Source: Lachnospiraceae bacterium (GTDB lineage: Bacteria > Bacillota > Clostridia > Lachnospirales > Lachnospiraceae). Taken from it: a stretch of 64,000 nucleotides of DNA. Position numbers and translations under genes: made by a program. Shown in pieces: positions 35,120 through 43,745 of the stretch. Location: the NCBI GenBank assembly GCA_022510615.1, contig JAFLTC010000003.1, positions 1 through 64,000 of the forward strand, read 5' to 3'. The first letter of the stretch is position 1. The number at the start of each line of letters is the position of its first letter. The notes under the pieces were generated by a model. That model made no database searches and was not told where the DNA came from. It saw nothing but the letters and a program-made list of their open reading frames with translations.

Positions 35120-35165
35120 CCAAGTGTCGTTTTACGACTTAAAAAAGTCGCAAAACGACACTTGG
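35120..35165. repeat. Long near-perfect palindrome
   Basis: CCAAGTGTCGTTTT (35120-35133), A, CGACTT, an AAAA loop, AAGTCG, C, and the complementary arm (35152-35165): 20 base pairs with a single A/C mismatch in a 46-base span. Each half also contains its own small palindrome. It lies 15 bases after the mnmM stop and has no clean U-run, so it may be a terminator, an operator or a repeat element. Confidence 0.75.
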
Positions 35166-35180
35166 CATTACACATAATTA

Positions 35181-35753
35181 CTAATAAAGCTTTTTCACCA
35201 GTACCGGTAAAGGTGGATGGTTGGGGCGGTTATAATATTCCATCGTCACAACCAGATACCTTTTACTATCCAGATTTTTTAACCGGGAAAGAATTGCCTC
35301 CCGTTCGGCGAATCCACTGTCTTTCCCACTATAAATGCATAGGCACAATGCCCCGTCTTTTTTTAACAGCTTCAGTCCTTCCTCTATGGCACGAACACTG
35401 CTTTCCGGCCTTGTTGCCAAATCATGGCTTCCACCGGGCAAATAGCCGAAATTGAATACAATGCAGGATATTTTCCCACACTCTTTGACATAGTCTGCCA
35501 TCCTATCATGACTATCGAGAATCAGTTCTGCCTGCCACCCCTTTTTATCCAGTCTTTCCTTTGTATGCCGAAGAGCTTCCTCCTGAATATCAAACGCATA
35601 TACTTTTCCCTCCTGTCCGGCAAGCTGACATAAATATTCCGTATCATTTCCATTCCCTGCGGTAGCATCAATGCAAATATCACCGGCTTTTACCTGCTGC
35701 TCCATTAAATAATGACAAATATCGGTTATCTGGTAGGATGAATGCTGATTCAT
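35181..35753 (-). CDS. mnmM: tRNA (mnm5s2U34)-methyltransferase-type protein (YtqB family)
   Basis: A 190-residue class I SAM methyltransferase. The SAM loop is DATAGNGNDTEYL (about 24-36) and the family signature is FNFGYLPGGSHDLATRPESS. YtqB/MnmM of Bacillus adds the final methyl of mnm5s2U at the wobble position of tRNAs. The assignment is by family signature. ATG at 35753 has AGGAG upstream. Confidence 0.85.
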   Translation of the reverse strand: MNQHSSYQITDICHYLMEQQVKAGDICIDATAGNGNDTEYLCQLAGQEGKVYAFDIQEEALRHTKERLDKKGWQAELILDSHDRMADYVKECGKISCIVFNFGYLPGGSHDLATRPESSVRAIEEGLKLLKKDGALCLCIYSGKDSGFAEREAILSRLKNLDSKRYLVVTMEYYNRPNHPPLPVLVKKLY

Positions 35754-35780
35754 TACTCTTCTTTCTCCTCTTTTTCATTT

Positions 35781-36251
35781 TTACAGTATTTTCTCCATCC
35801 CGATTTTCTGAACTGCCAGACCACATTTCTCATAAAAATGTTTGGCAGTCTCATTGCACTCCCACACATTCAGCGTCACATTGTAGCAGCCACTTTCTTT
35901 GGCAAAGCGAAGCACCGCCTCATACAGTTCCCGGCCAATAGCCTTTCCCCTATGTGCTTCGTCCACACACAAATCATCTATATATAATGTTTTAATATCC
36001 GTCAGAATATTATCTCCCTTTTTCTGGTGAAACTGACAAAAGGCATAACCAAGTACCTCCTCCGTTTCACTTACTGCAACCAAAATCGGAGTCTGCGGAT
36101 TATGAATCAGGTCGCTCAGTTCCTTATCTGTATATTTTGTACAATTTCCTTTAAATAAATCAGGACGCCCCAGGTGATGAACCATCAACACCTGGCTCAG
36201 TAAATTCATAATTTGCCCCTTATCCTTTTCCTCTGCCTTTCGAATATTCAC
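35781..36251 (-). CDS. GNAT-family N-acetyltransferase
   Basis: A 156-residue acetyltransferase fold with the acetyl-CoA motif VDEAHRGKAIGRELYEAVL (R-G-K-A-I-G-R, about 98-115) and a C-terminal LNVWECNETAKHFYEKCGL. The substrate is unknown. The start is GTG at 36251 with GGGGGAT upstream. It has its own promoter, divergent from asnB. Confidence 0.85.
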   Translation of the reverse strand: MNIRKAEEKDKGQIMNLLSQVLMVHHLGRPDLFKGNCTKYTDKELSDLIHNPQTPILVAVSETEEVLGYAFCQFHQKKGDNILTDIKTLYIDDLCVDEAHRGKAIGRELYEAVLRFAKESGCYNVTLNVWECNETAKHFYEKCGLAVQKIGMEKIL

Positions 36252-36281
36252 GATATCATCCCCCTTCTATTGTGCAAATCC

Positions 36282-36311
36282 ATTATACACAATACCATAA
36301 GTAATAGACAA
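36282..36311 (-). promoter_or_regulatory. Predicted sigma-A promoter of the GNAT gene
   Basis: Minus strand TTGTCT (36306-36311), an 18-base spacer and TATAAT (36282-36287), 31 bases before the GTG start. Confidence 0.5.
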
Positions 36312-36378
36312 GTAATAATTTCTCTATACTACACATAAACTATAGCATAGTACAAGAAATTTATTTACAGGAGGTTAT

Positions 36379-38232
36379 ATGTGCAGCATTTCCGGATTTT
36401 TTAACCCCTCCGCTTCGTTTACCGGGCAAAGGGATTATTTTTTGCATATTTTGGACGAAATGAAACAAACACTGGCACACCGCGGTCCGGATGAAAATGA
36501 CAGAATACTGACAAAACACTGTGGACTGGCACACACCCGTCTGTCTATTATTGACTTACAAAACGGCCACCAGCCCATGACAAAAACGGTAGACGGATTT
36601 TCCTATCATATGGTATATAACGGTGAAATTTACAATCTGGATACGTTAAAGAAACGGCTTCTTGGTCTCGGCTATGATTTTGAAACCACTTCAGATACCG
36701 AGGTTCTTCTTTTATCTTTTCTTGCCTTTGGTGCCGATTTTGTAAAAGATGTAGACGGCATTTTTGCTTTTGCTGTCTATGATGAGCGGCACAAAACTCT
36801 TTCGTTGTTCCGGGATGCCTTTGGAGTAAAACCGTTATTTTATACCATATATGAGGGAACCTTAATTTTTTCCTCCGAACCGAAGGGATGCTTTTGTTTT
36901 CCGGGAGTGACGGCAGCACTGGATAAAAACGGATTAAACGAAATTCTTTCTCTGGGACCGGCACGGACACCGGGTTCCGGCATATTCAAAGATTTCCATG
37001 AGCTTTTACCCGGTAATTATATGATAGCCAACCAGTACGGTCGTTCCACCACAAGCTATTTTCATCTGGAGAGCCATCCTCATTTTGATTCCTATGAGGA
37101 AACGGTGGAAAAGACTTCCTTTCTTGTTCAGGACGCTGTCCGCCGTCAGATGGTTTCCGATGTACCCGTCTGTACTTTTTTGTCCGGCGGTATCGATTCC
37201 AGTGTAGTATCTGCTATTTGTGCCGCCCAGTTAAAAAAGGAAAATAAAGTCTTAACAACCTATTCCTTTGACTTTACGGAAAATGACAAATATTTTAAGG
37301 CAAATAAATTCCAGCCCTCTCAGGATAGACCTTATGTGGAAAAAATGGTGGAATTTTTACAGTCTGAGCATCATTTTCTGGAATGCAGCAATACAAGACA
37401 GGCAGATCTTTTAACAAGCTCGGTGGATGCCCATGATTTTCCCTGCATGGTGGATATTGATTCCTCCTTATTGTATTTCTGCGGAGAAGTCAGTAAAACC
37501 CATAAGGTAGTTCTGACCGGGGAATGTGCCGATGAAGTTTTTGGGGGATATCCGTGGTTTCACAGGGAAGATATGCTCTCTTCCGGCACCTTTCCATGGA
37601 CACCATCCCTGGAGCCGAGAAAGGCGCTGTTATCTGCTGAGCTAACCTCGGCACTGGACATGGATGACTATGTAAAAAACACCTATGATAAGGCAGTCAG
37701 CGAAATTAATATTTTACCGGGAGAAAATGAGACGGAAACAAACCGCCGCCGGATTGGCTACTTGAATATCCGCTTTTTCATGCAGACCCTTCTGAACCGG
37801 ATGGATCGTACCAGCATGCACTCGGGACTGGAAGCGAGAGTCCCTTTTGCCGATAAAGCCTTAGTGGATTATGTTTTTAATATTCCGTGGGAAATGAAGG
37901 CAAAGGACGGACTTGTAAAAAATATGTTACGCCAGGCGACGAAGGGGCTTTTACCGGATGAAATTTTATTCCGCCGGAAAAGCCCCTATCCAAAATCCTA
38001 TAATCCGTATTATGAAACACTGCTTGCGAGCCGGCTGAGGGAGGTTCTGGCAGACTCTGAGAGTCCTCTGCTTCCTCTGCTGAATATGCCGGCATTAAAC
38101 CAATTTTTAGATAATCCGAAGGATTATGGGGCTCCCTGGTATGGACAGCTGATGGCAGGTCCGCAGATGATAGCATATCTTTTGCAGATTGATTATTTTT
38201 TGAAAAAATATAAAGTAAGCATTCATTTATAA
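36379..38232 (+). CDS. asnB: Asparagine synthase (glutamine-hydrolysing)
   Basis: A 617-residue AsnB. The N-terminal class II amidotransferase domain begins MCSISGF (Cys2 nucleophile) and the C-terminal domain carries the PP-loop LSGGIDSS (about 270) that makes beta-aspartyl-AMP. Length fits the Bacillus AsnB/AsnO group (about 610-630). AGGAGG lies 7 bases before the ATG. Single gene ended by a bidirectional terminator shared with dpaB. Confidence 0.95.
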   Translation: MCSISGFFNPSASFTGQRDYFLHILDEMKQTLAHRGPDENDRILTKHCGLAHTRLSIIDLQNGHQPMTKTVDGFSYHMVYNGEIYNLDTLKKRLLGLGYDFETTSDTEVLLLSFLAFGADFVKDVDGIFAFAVYDERHKTLSLFRDAFGVKPLFYTIYEGTLIFSSEPKGCFCFPGVTAALDKNGLNEILSLGPARTPGSGIFKDFHELLPGNYMIANQYGRSTTSYFHLESHPHFDSYEETVEKTSFLVQDAVRRQMVSDVPVCTFLSGGIDSSVVSAICAAQLKKENKVLTTYSFDFTENDKYFKANKFQPSQDRPYVEKMVEFLQSEHHFLECSNTRQADLLTSSVDAHDFPCMVDIDSSLLYFCGEVSKTHKVVLTGECADEVFGGYPWFHREDMLSSGTFPWTPSLEPRKALLSAELTSALDMDDYVKNTYDKAVSEINILPGENETETNRRRIGYLNIRFFMQTLLNRMDRTSMHSGLEARVPFADKALVDYVFNIPWEMKAKDGLVKNMLRQATKGLLPDEILFRRKSPYPKSYNPYYETLLASRLREVLADSESPLLPLLNMPALNQFLDNPKDYGAPWYGQLMAGPQMIAYLLQIDYFLKKYKVSIHL

Positions 38233-38238
38233 CCCCCC

Positions 38239-38255
38239 TGCGTTAGCATAACGCA
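38239..38255 (+). repeat. Small hairpin after asnB
   Basis: TGCGTTA (38239-38245) pairs with TAACGCA (38249-38255) over a 3-base loop, 6 bases after the asnB stop and just before the main terminator. It shares the 10-mer TAGCATAACG with a hairpin at 47301. Confidence 0.5.
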
Positions 38256-38256
38256 A

Positions 38257-38306
38257 AAAGAGCGACGGATATTAATTCACATCATAATCGTCGCTCTTTG
38301 TTTTTT
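38257..38306. terminator. Bidirectional terminator between asnB and dpaB
   Basis: AAAGAGCGACG (38257-38267) pairs with CGTCGCTCTTT (38289-38299) across a 21-base loop; a T-run follows at 38301 and an A-run precedes, so it can serve both convergent genes. Confidence 0.8.
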
Positions 38307-38348
38307 GAGAAATTACATTACAATACACATATACATCCGGATATAATC

Positions 38349-38939
38349 TCAGAAAGGAGACTGGATGACCGGTTGAATCTGTTTTCCCTGTAAAGCTTTC
38401 TCCATCGTATCTGATATCCGGGAAACATGGGCTATCATAGATTTTGGTTTTTTCTCATAATCATCCTGCCCAAAAGGAACAAAATAAATATTTTTTGTAT
38501 TCATAAGCTCTCCGATATTTTTTAAATTTGCTCCCAGCGCATCATTTGTCGATACCGATATAACCACCGGCTTTTCATTTCTCATATGGGCCTTCGCCGC
38601 CATTAGCACTGGGGAATCGGTTATCCCTGCGCACAATTTAGCCATCGTATTTCCCGTGCAGGGAGCAATCACTAATATGTCAAGAAAATTCTTCGGACCA
38701 ATGGGTTCTGCCTCCTGAATCGTAAATATACCATGCTCCCCGGTTATCTCCTGTATTTCTATGATAAAATCTCTTGCATTGCCAAACCGGCAATTTATTG
38801 TCTGCGCCTGATTGGAGAAAATCGGAATTACCCTGTTATCCTCTTCTACCAGCCGCCTGACCACACCTTTGATTTTCTCATATGTGCAAAAAGAACCGGT
38901 TATGGCAAAGCCAACCGTCCGCTGCTTTTTCCTGCTCAT
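38349..38939 (-). CDS. dpaB: Dipicolinate synthase subunit B
   Basis: A 196-residue flavoprotein-fold protein (SpoVFB). Visible: AITGSFCTYEKI (about 12-23), APCTGNTMAKLCAGITDSP (about 91-109) and AKAHMRNEKPVVI. With DpaA it makes dipicolinic acid in the mother cell, which is then loaded into the spore core. ATG at 38939, 4 bases after dpaA; GGGAG upstream. Confidence 0.93.
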   Translation of the reverse strand: MSRKKQRTVGFAITGSFCTYEKIKGVVRRLVEEDNRVIPIFSNQAQTINCRFGNARDFIIEIQEITGEHGIFTIQEAEPIGPKNFLDILVIAPCTGNTMAKLCAGITDSPVLMAAKAHMRNEKPVVISVSTNDALGANLKNIGELMNTKNIYFVPFGQDDYEKKPKSMIAHVSRISDTMEKALQGKQIQPVIQSPF

Positions 38940-38943
38940 TCCG

Positions 38944-39723
38944 CTAATCTCCCAGAATTGTTTTTTCTATTACTTCCAATAATATTTTCGCGGCGGATTT
39001 TGGTGCATATTTTCCGGGAAGTCCCAGACACAATTTTGCATTTATTTCATTCCTTCGACAGAATTCATAGTCCACACCTCCGGGTCTTGAGGCTATATCA
39101 ATAATCGTAACATCCTGTTTTACATTCCTTAACAGTTCTTCCGTCAGTACCAGTGCCGGCACGGTATTAAAAATAAAATCATACTCACCTACTTTTTCCG
39201 AAACTTTGTCAAAAGAAATTGCCTGACAACCGTAAGCACAGGCACGGGCGCGTTTTTCACTTTTCCTCTCTAACACGGTCACATGTCCCTTTAAAGAAAT
39301 CAGCTTTTCAACAAGTACCTCTCCACATCTGCCATAACCTGCCACTAAAATATGACTGCCGTGGATACTGATATGTCCCTCCTGTAAGGCCTCGGCAATG
39401 GCTCCTTCTGCCGTGGCAATAGCATTCCGGCTGGCAACTCCCTCCTCCTTCATATAGTCTACAAACCGGATTCCCCGGCTTTTACATTCTTCTACCAGTT
39501 CCTTCGGAAAATTGCAGCCATACACAATTTGTCCCTTTTGCAATCCCGCCGCATTTTCCGCCAGATACCTTGCGGTTTGCGGCACCGGAAGAAGCACCGC
39601 ATCATGATATCCCGGCTGGTACTCATCAGCCGTCATCACTTCATGTCCTTCTTCCTGTAAAAGTTCAGCCAGGTACTTTTGTCTGGGTTCCGTTCCCAAA
39701 ACAAGAAAATGATAATGGTTCAT
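38944..39723 (-). CDS. dpaA: Dipicolinate synthase subunit A
   Basis: A 259-residue DpaA (SpoVFA). It has a Rossmann NAD(P) loop, VAGYGRCGEVL (about 127-137), and the family's IDIASRPGGVDYEF (about 205-218). It is shorter than Bacillus DpaA (about 297) through a reduced N-terminal region. ATG at 39723 follows GGGGG at 8 bases. Its presence indicates an endospore former that uses the dpa pathway. Confidence 0.9.
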   Translation of the reverse strand: MNHYHFLVLGTEPRQKYLAELLQEEGHEVMTADEYQPGYHDAVLLPVPQTARYLAENAAGLQKGQIVYGCNFPKELVEECKSRGIRFVDYMKEEGVASRNAIATAEGAIAEALQEGHISIHGSHILVAGYGRCGEVLVEKLISLKGHVTVLERKSEKRARACAYGCQAISFDKVSEKVGEYDFIFNTVPALVLTEELLRNVKQDVTIIDIASRPGGVDYEFCRRNEINAKLCLGLPGKYAPKSAAKILLEVIEKTILGD

Positions 39724-39821
39724 GGCAAAGTCCCCCTTATACTATCATCATATCCCCGGCTTTCTCTTTCGTTACTACCGATACGGGTGGCACGATGGTG
39801 CCAACACGACGGCATCAATTT

Positions 39822-40577
39822 TTACAGGGAAATCTCCAGTTCTACCGGGCAATGGTCGGAGCCGTACACATCTGCGTGAATATGGGCACCTGTCATTTTA
39901 TCCTTTATGTTATCGGATACTAAAAAATAATCAATCCGCCATCCGGCGTTTTTCTCTCTTGCATGAAAACGGTATGACCACCAGCTGTAGGCACCTTCTC
40001 TATCCGGATAAAAGACCCGGTAGCTGTCCACAAAGCCACTGTCTAAAAGTGCTGTCATTTTCTCTCTTTCCTCATCCGTAAAGCCTGCGTTCTTCCGGTT
40101 TGTTTTAGGATTCTTTAAATCAATCTCCTGATGTGCCACGTTCATATCGCCGCAGACGATAACTCCCTTTTTCTCTGCCAGTTTATTCAGATACTGACGG
40201 AAAGCATCTTCCCATTCCATCCGGTAGGAAAGACGTCTCAATTCATTCTGGGAATTCGGAGTATAAACTGTTACAAGATAGCTCTCCGGATACTCCAGGG
40301 TAATGACTCTTCCCTCCGTATCATGCTCGGGAATGCCAATTCCGTAAGCGACAGAAAGAGGTTCTTTTTTTGCAAAAACCGCCGTGCCGGAATACCCCTT
40401 TTTCTCTGCATAATTCCAGTACTGATAATATCCGGGCAAATCTAACGCAATCTGCCCCTCTTGTAATTTCGTCTCCTGCACACAAAATATATCTGCGTCT
40501 GCTTCCTTAAAAAAATCCATAAAATTTTTGCCCACACAGGCACGAAGCCCATTGACATTCCAAGATATCAGTTTCAT
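39822..40577 (-). CDS. exoA: Exodeoxyribonuclease III (AP endonuclease)
   Basis: A 251-residue ExoIII/Xth-type enzyme that incises abasic sites and has 3'-exonuclease activity. Motifs in order: SWNVNGLRA, QETKLQ (Glu for metal), CGDMNVAH, DYFLVSD and GSDHCPV (catalytic Asp-His). ATG follows AGGAGG. Single gene between dpaA and the sulfur-transfer cluster. Confidence 0.94.
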   Translation of the reverse strand: MKLISWNVNGLRACVGKNFMDFFKEADADIFCVQETKLQEGQIALDLPGYYQYWNYAEKKGYSGTAVFAKKEPLSVAYGIGIPEHDTEGRVITLEYPESYLVTVYTPNSQNELRRLSYRMEWEDAFRQYLNKLAEKKGVIVCGDMNVAHQEIDLKNPKTNRKNAGFTDEEREKMTALLDSGFVDSYRVFYPDREGAYSWWSYRFHAREKNAGWRIDYFLVSDNIKDKMTGAHIHADVYGSDHCPVELEISL

Positions 40578-40634
40578 TTACAACCTCCTGATGATTTCGA
40601 TTCTATACAATAACTCTGCTGTCGCCGAAAAAGG

Positions 40635-41789
40635 TCAACTTTCCTTCTTATCATAGGTCTCCAAAAAATGATGCTTTACCCCATCTTCTTTGTAGGCAAT
40701 CACCGTACTCAGATTGACATTTTCCACACTGCGGAAAATATTTTTTTCAATATAGGGGCTTTTTTTTCGTAGTTCACGGATAAGCTCCTTTATCTCCGCC
40801 CGCTTGGAGCCCTTTTCCTCTCCGCCGCAGGTAGCACAATGCTCCGTAAACCGGCAGGCACACTGAATAAAATGAAGCTCATTATAATTCATCCAGTGGA
40901 TAATATCCTCCTCACGAATCAGATACAGCGGCCGAATCAGCTCCATTCCCTCAAAGTTTGTGCTGTGTAATTTTGGCATCATCGTCTGTATCTGTGCCCC
41001 ATACAGCATTCCCATCAGAATCGTTTCTATCACGTCATCAAAGTGATGACCGAGGGCAATTTTATTACACCCTAATTCCTTTGCCTTATTATAGAGATGG
41101 CCTCTGCGCATCCTCGCACAGAGATAACAAGGGGACTCCACATCACTTGCCACAATATCAAAAATCTGGGATTCAAATACGGTAATCGGCACTCCTAACA
41201 GTTTGGCATTGGTCTGAATCGTCTGGAAATTGATTTCATTATATCCCGGATTCATCACAAGAAATACCGCCTCAAAATTTTTCTGTCCATGGCGCCACAA
41301 TTCCTGAAACAGCTTTGCCATCAGCATGGAATCCTTCCCGCCGGAAATGCAGACGGCAATCTTATCCCCATCCTGAATCAGCTCGTATTCATTGACCGCC
41401 TTCGTAAATTTCCGCCAGATTTCCTTCCGGAATTTCTTTACAATGCTACGCTCCACATCCTTCTGACGCCTCTCCCTGTTATCCTCTTCCTCCATAAACT
41501 GTAAAAGCTTTAACCGCCGATAGGAAACAAAGCCTCCCTCCAGACTATATAGCTCATACCCTTTATCATTCCATTTCACTGTGAGCTCATCGCTTCTCGC
41601 TCCGGTATAACAGATTAAGTATACAGGACGTCCCTTTGGTATCTCCTGTATACGCTCATCAAATTCCTCCCAGAAAATATTCAGAGCCCCCGGATAGGTT
41701 TCCCTTTCATATTCTTCCTTCGTCCGGATATCAATAACCAGCTTTTCGCCCTGAATTGCCTCCATCTCTTCTATCGTGATTCGCTCCAT
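40635..41789 (-). CDS. Rhodanese-TtcA-like fusion (PP-loop ATPase)
   Basis: A 384-residue, two-domain protein. Residues 1-95 form a rhodanese domain with active-site Cys60 (LICYTGARS). Residues 125-375 form a TtcA/TtuA-type thiolase: PP-loop SGGKDS (149-154), CYLC (Cys221, Cys224), and further cysteines at 310, 312, 318 and 321. TtcA makes 2-thiocytidine at tRNA position 32 with an iron-sulfur cluster; fusion to a rhodanese would supply the sulfur in cis. It is the last gene of the unit starting at 47202. ATG follows AGGAGAG at 11 bases. Confidence 0.85.
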   Translation of the reverse strand: MERITIEEMEAIQGEKLVIDIRTKEEYERETYPGALNIFWEEFDERIQEIPKGRPVYLICYTGARSDELTVKWNDKGYELYSLEGGFVSYRRLKLLQFMEEEDNRERRQKDVERSIVKKFRKEIWRKFTKAVNEYELIQDGDKIAVCISGGKDSMLMAKLFQELWRHGQKNFEAVFLVMNPGYNEINFQTIQTNAKLLGVPITVFESQIFDIVASDVESPCYLCARMRRGHLYNKAKELGCNKIALGHHFDDVIETILMGMLYGAQIQTMMPKLHSTNFEGMELIRPLYLIREEDIIHWMNYNELHFIQCACRFTEHCATCGGEEKGSKRAEIKELIRELRKKSPYIEKNIFRSVENVNLSTVIAYKEDGVKHHFLETYDKKES

Positions 41790-41819
41790 ATCGTTATATA
41801 CTCTCCTTATCCGCCGCCG

Positions 41820-42569
41820 CTAAGCCAAATCCTTGATGACCTCCGAGGCAATAATCAGTCCTGCCACAGAGGGAACAAAGGCCGTCGATCCGGGAATATC
41901 CCGACGCTCGGTGCAGGTATGCTTCGCTCCCGGCGGACAGATACAGTTGGTCCGGCAGCTGATGGACATAGCCTCAAGGGGGCGGATTGGCTTTTCTTTC
42001 GAGTATACCACCTTCAGTTTTTTTACGCCACGTTTTTTTAGTTCCCGCCGCATTACCTTGGCAAGAGGACACATAGAGGTCTTGTAAATATCTGCCACCT
42101 CAAACTCTGCCGGATTGCATTTATTGCCGGCCCCCATACTGCTGATAATCGGCGTACCGGCTTCCTTTGCCTGCATGACCAGTTCCAGCTTTGCTGTCAC
42201 CGTATCGACCGCATCTACCACATAGGAATAGTCGGTAAAGTCAAATTCATCTCTCGTCTCCGGAAGATAAAAGCATTTGTGAACCTTTACCTCACAATCC
42301 GGGTTAATATCTAAAATCCGCTCTCGCATCACATCAACCTTATATTTCCCCACCGTACTCCGAAGGGCAATCAACTGGCGATTGAGATTCGTAAGACAAA
42401 TTTTATCATCATCGATAAGGTCAATGGCACCCACTCCGCTTCGCACCAGTGCCTCCACGGTATAGCCACCGACACCGCCAATGCCAAAGACGGCGACCCT
42501 TGCATTGGCCAGTCGCTCCATGGCCTCTTTTCCGAGTAAAAGCTGTGTTCTTGAAAATTGATTTAGCAT
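41820..42569 (-). CDS. tcdA: tRNA threonylcarbamoyladenosine dehydratase
   Basis: A 249-residue E1-like protein (TcdA/CsdL) that activates the carboxylate of t6A37 with ATP to form cyclic t6A. It has FGIGGVGGYTVEALVRSGVG (split: GIGGVGGY at about 31-38; NLNRQLIAL about 64-72), the DAVDTVTAKLEL segment and a Cys-rich SCRTNCICPPGAKHTCTER region near 205-222. It shares a fold with the neighbouring ThiF-like protein but lacks that protein's paired CxxC zinc knuckles. It lies between two rhodanese genes. Confidence 0.9.
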   Translation of the reverse strand: MLNQFSRTQLLLGKEAMERLANARVAVFGIGGVGGYTVEALVRSGVGAIDLIDDDKICLTNLNRQLIALRSTVGKYKVDVMRERILDINPDCEVKVHKCFYLPETRDEFDFTDYSYVVDAVDTVTAKLELVMQAKEAGTPIISSMGAGNKCNPAEFEVADIYKTSMCPLAKVMRRELKKRGVKKLKVVYSKEKPIRPLEAMSISCRTNCICPPGAKHTCTERRDIPGSTAFVPSVAGLIIASEVIKDLA

Positions 42570-42587
42570 AATAAAAAACCTGCTTTC

Positions 42588-42878
42588 CTATATTGTAGCC
42601 AGATATGCCAGATATCCGCCCTCCAGATGATAGGCGTCATATCCTGCATCCAAAAGTACCTCTACGATTTCCGCACTGATTTCTCCCTTCTGACAAAAAA
42701 CATAAATTTTTTTATCTTTGGGAAGCTGATACAATTCCTGCATACGGCTGGCAGGTATATGTTTCGCCTCAGCAATCGTTCCAAAGCGGACATGCTCTTC
42801 TTCCCGAATATCTACATAAATTGTTTCCTCCCTGTTACCCTCCAGAAATTCACGAACGGACAAGGTTCTGTCTGCCAT
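42588..42878 (-). CDS. Stand-alone rhodanese-like protein
   Basis: A 96-residue single rhodanese domain. The active-site loop is FCQKGEIS (Cys62), followed by AYHLEGGYLAYL. Likely a sulfur carrier or transferase in the cytoplasm. It sits directly between the ThiF-like gene (13 bases upstream) and tcdA. In many organisms a rhodanese domain is fused to the C-terminus of MoeB; here it is a separate gene. AGGAG upstream of the ATG. Confidence 0.85.
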   Translation of the reverse strand: MADRTLSVREFLEGNREETIYVDIREEEHVRFGTIAEAKHIPASRMQELYQLPKDKKIYVFCQKGEISAEIVEVLLDAGYDAYHLEGGYLAYLATI

Positions 42879-42890
42879 ATCCTCAATCTC

Positions 42891-43709
42891 CTATCTCTTC
42901 CATTCACAGGATGTTCTTTCCTCATATTCCTCCGGCCTTAGCCGACGGATATCCGCCTTACTCCCACAGACACGGCATCCTGCGGAGGCCTCGGGAACCG
43001 GGACGGTACGAGGCTTCATGGAAAGCCCGTCAAAAGTTAGTATTTTCCCTGTCAGAAGGTCTCCTGTCCCTAACAGATATTTCTGTGCCTCCAATGCCTG
43101 AATGCTTCCAAGAATGCCCGGCATCGTTCCTAACACCCCGGCCTGTGAGCAACTGTCCATGTCTCCCTCCGGTGGTATTTCCTCAAAAACACAGCGGTAG
43201 CAGGGACCCTCTCCCGGCACATAAGTCATAGCCTGTCCGTAAAACCCACGCACACCGGCATGGCAAAATGGCTTTTTTTCCAGTACACAGGCATCATTAA
43301 TTAAAAACTTTGAGGCAAAGTTATCGACACCATCTACAATAAAGTCATAGTCACGAATGATTTCTGCGATGTTCTCTGCCGTCACTCTCTCTTTATATAA
43401 AACCGTTTTTACATCCGGATTTATTTTACCAATCATCTCTGCAGCCGATTCGGCCTTCCATTGTCCCACACGGGGGGTATCATGGATAACCTGCCTTTGC
43501 AGATTCGATAACTCCACCCGGTCTCCGTCCGCAATCCCAATGGTTCCTACACCGGAGGCTGCCAGATACAATAACGCCGGAGCTCCCAGACCACCGGCAC
43601 CAATCACAAGAACCCTTCCTGCCAGAAGTTTTTTCTGTCCGGACAAACCTACCCCTTTTAAGATAATATGCCGGGAGTACCGTTCTAATTGCTCTTCTGT
43701 AAATGCCAT
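42891..43709 (-). CDS. ThiF/MoeB-type adenylyltransferase (E1-like)
   Basis: A 272-residue E1-like enzyme with the nucleotide loop GAGGLGAP (about 38-45), NLQRQ, the DGVDNFASKFLINDAC segment, and two zinc knuckles, CYRC (about 174) and CRVC (about 250). SCSQAGVLG holds a candidate acceptor Cys. ThiF/MoeB proteins adenylate the C-terminal Gly-Gly of a ubiquitin-like sulfur carrier, but no ThiS or MoaD gene is seen in this window. The ATG at 43709 is chosen (AGAGGG upstream). 37 bases after the gene at 43746. Confidence 0.88.
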   Translation of the reverse strand: MAFTEEQLERYSRHIILKGVGLSGQKKLLAGRVLVIGAGGLGAPALLYLAASGVGTIGIADGDRVELSNLQRQVIHDTPRVGQWKAESAAEMIGKINPDVKTVLYKERVTAENIAEIIRDYDFIVDGVDNFASKFLINDACVLEKKPFCHAGVRGFYGQAMTYVPGEGPCYRCVFEEIPPEGDMDSCSQAGVLGTMPGILGSIQALEAQKYLLGTGDLLTGKILTFDGLSMKPRTVPVPEASAGCRVCGSKADIRRLRPEEYEERTSCEWKR

Positions 43710-43745
43710 AGTTCCCTCTCTTTCCATCCCGTGTCGTTTCTTCTT

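Noticed and set aside
36305-36330. asnB promoter TAGACA...TATACT
   Set aside because: The spacer is only 14 bases and the -35 is poor; I could not find a convincing asnB promoter.
36548-36970. 140-codon minus-strand reading frame inside asnB
   Set aside because: It lies wholly within the well-supported asnB on the other strand, has no ribosome site and no family resemblance; a shadow of codon bias.
39796-39812. Small inverted repeat TGGCAC...GTGCCA between exoA and dpaA as a terminator
   Set aside because: Only six pairs with no U-run on the minus strand; too weak to call.
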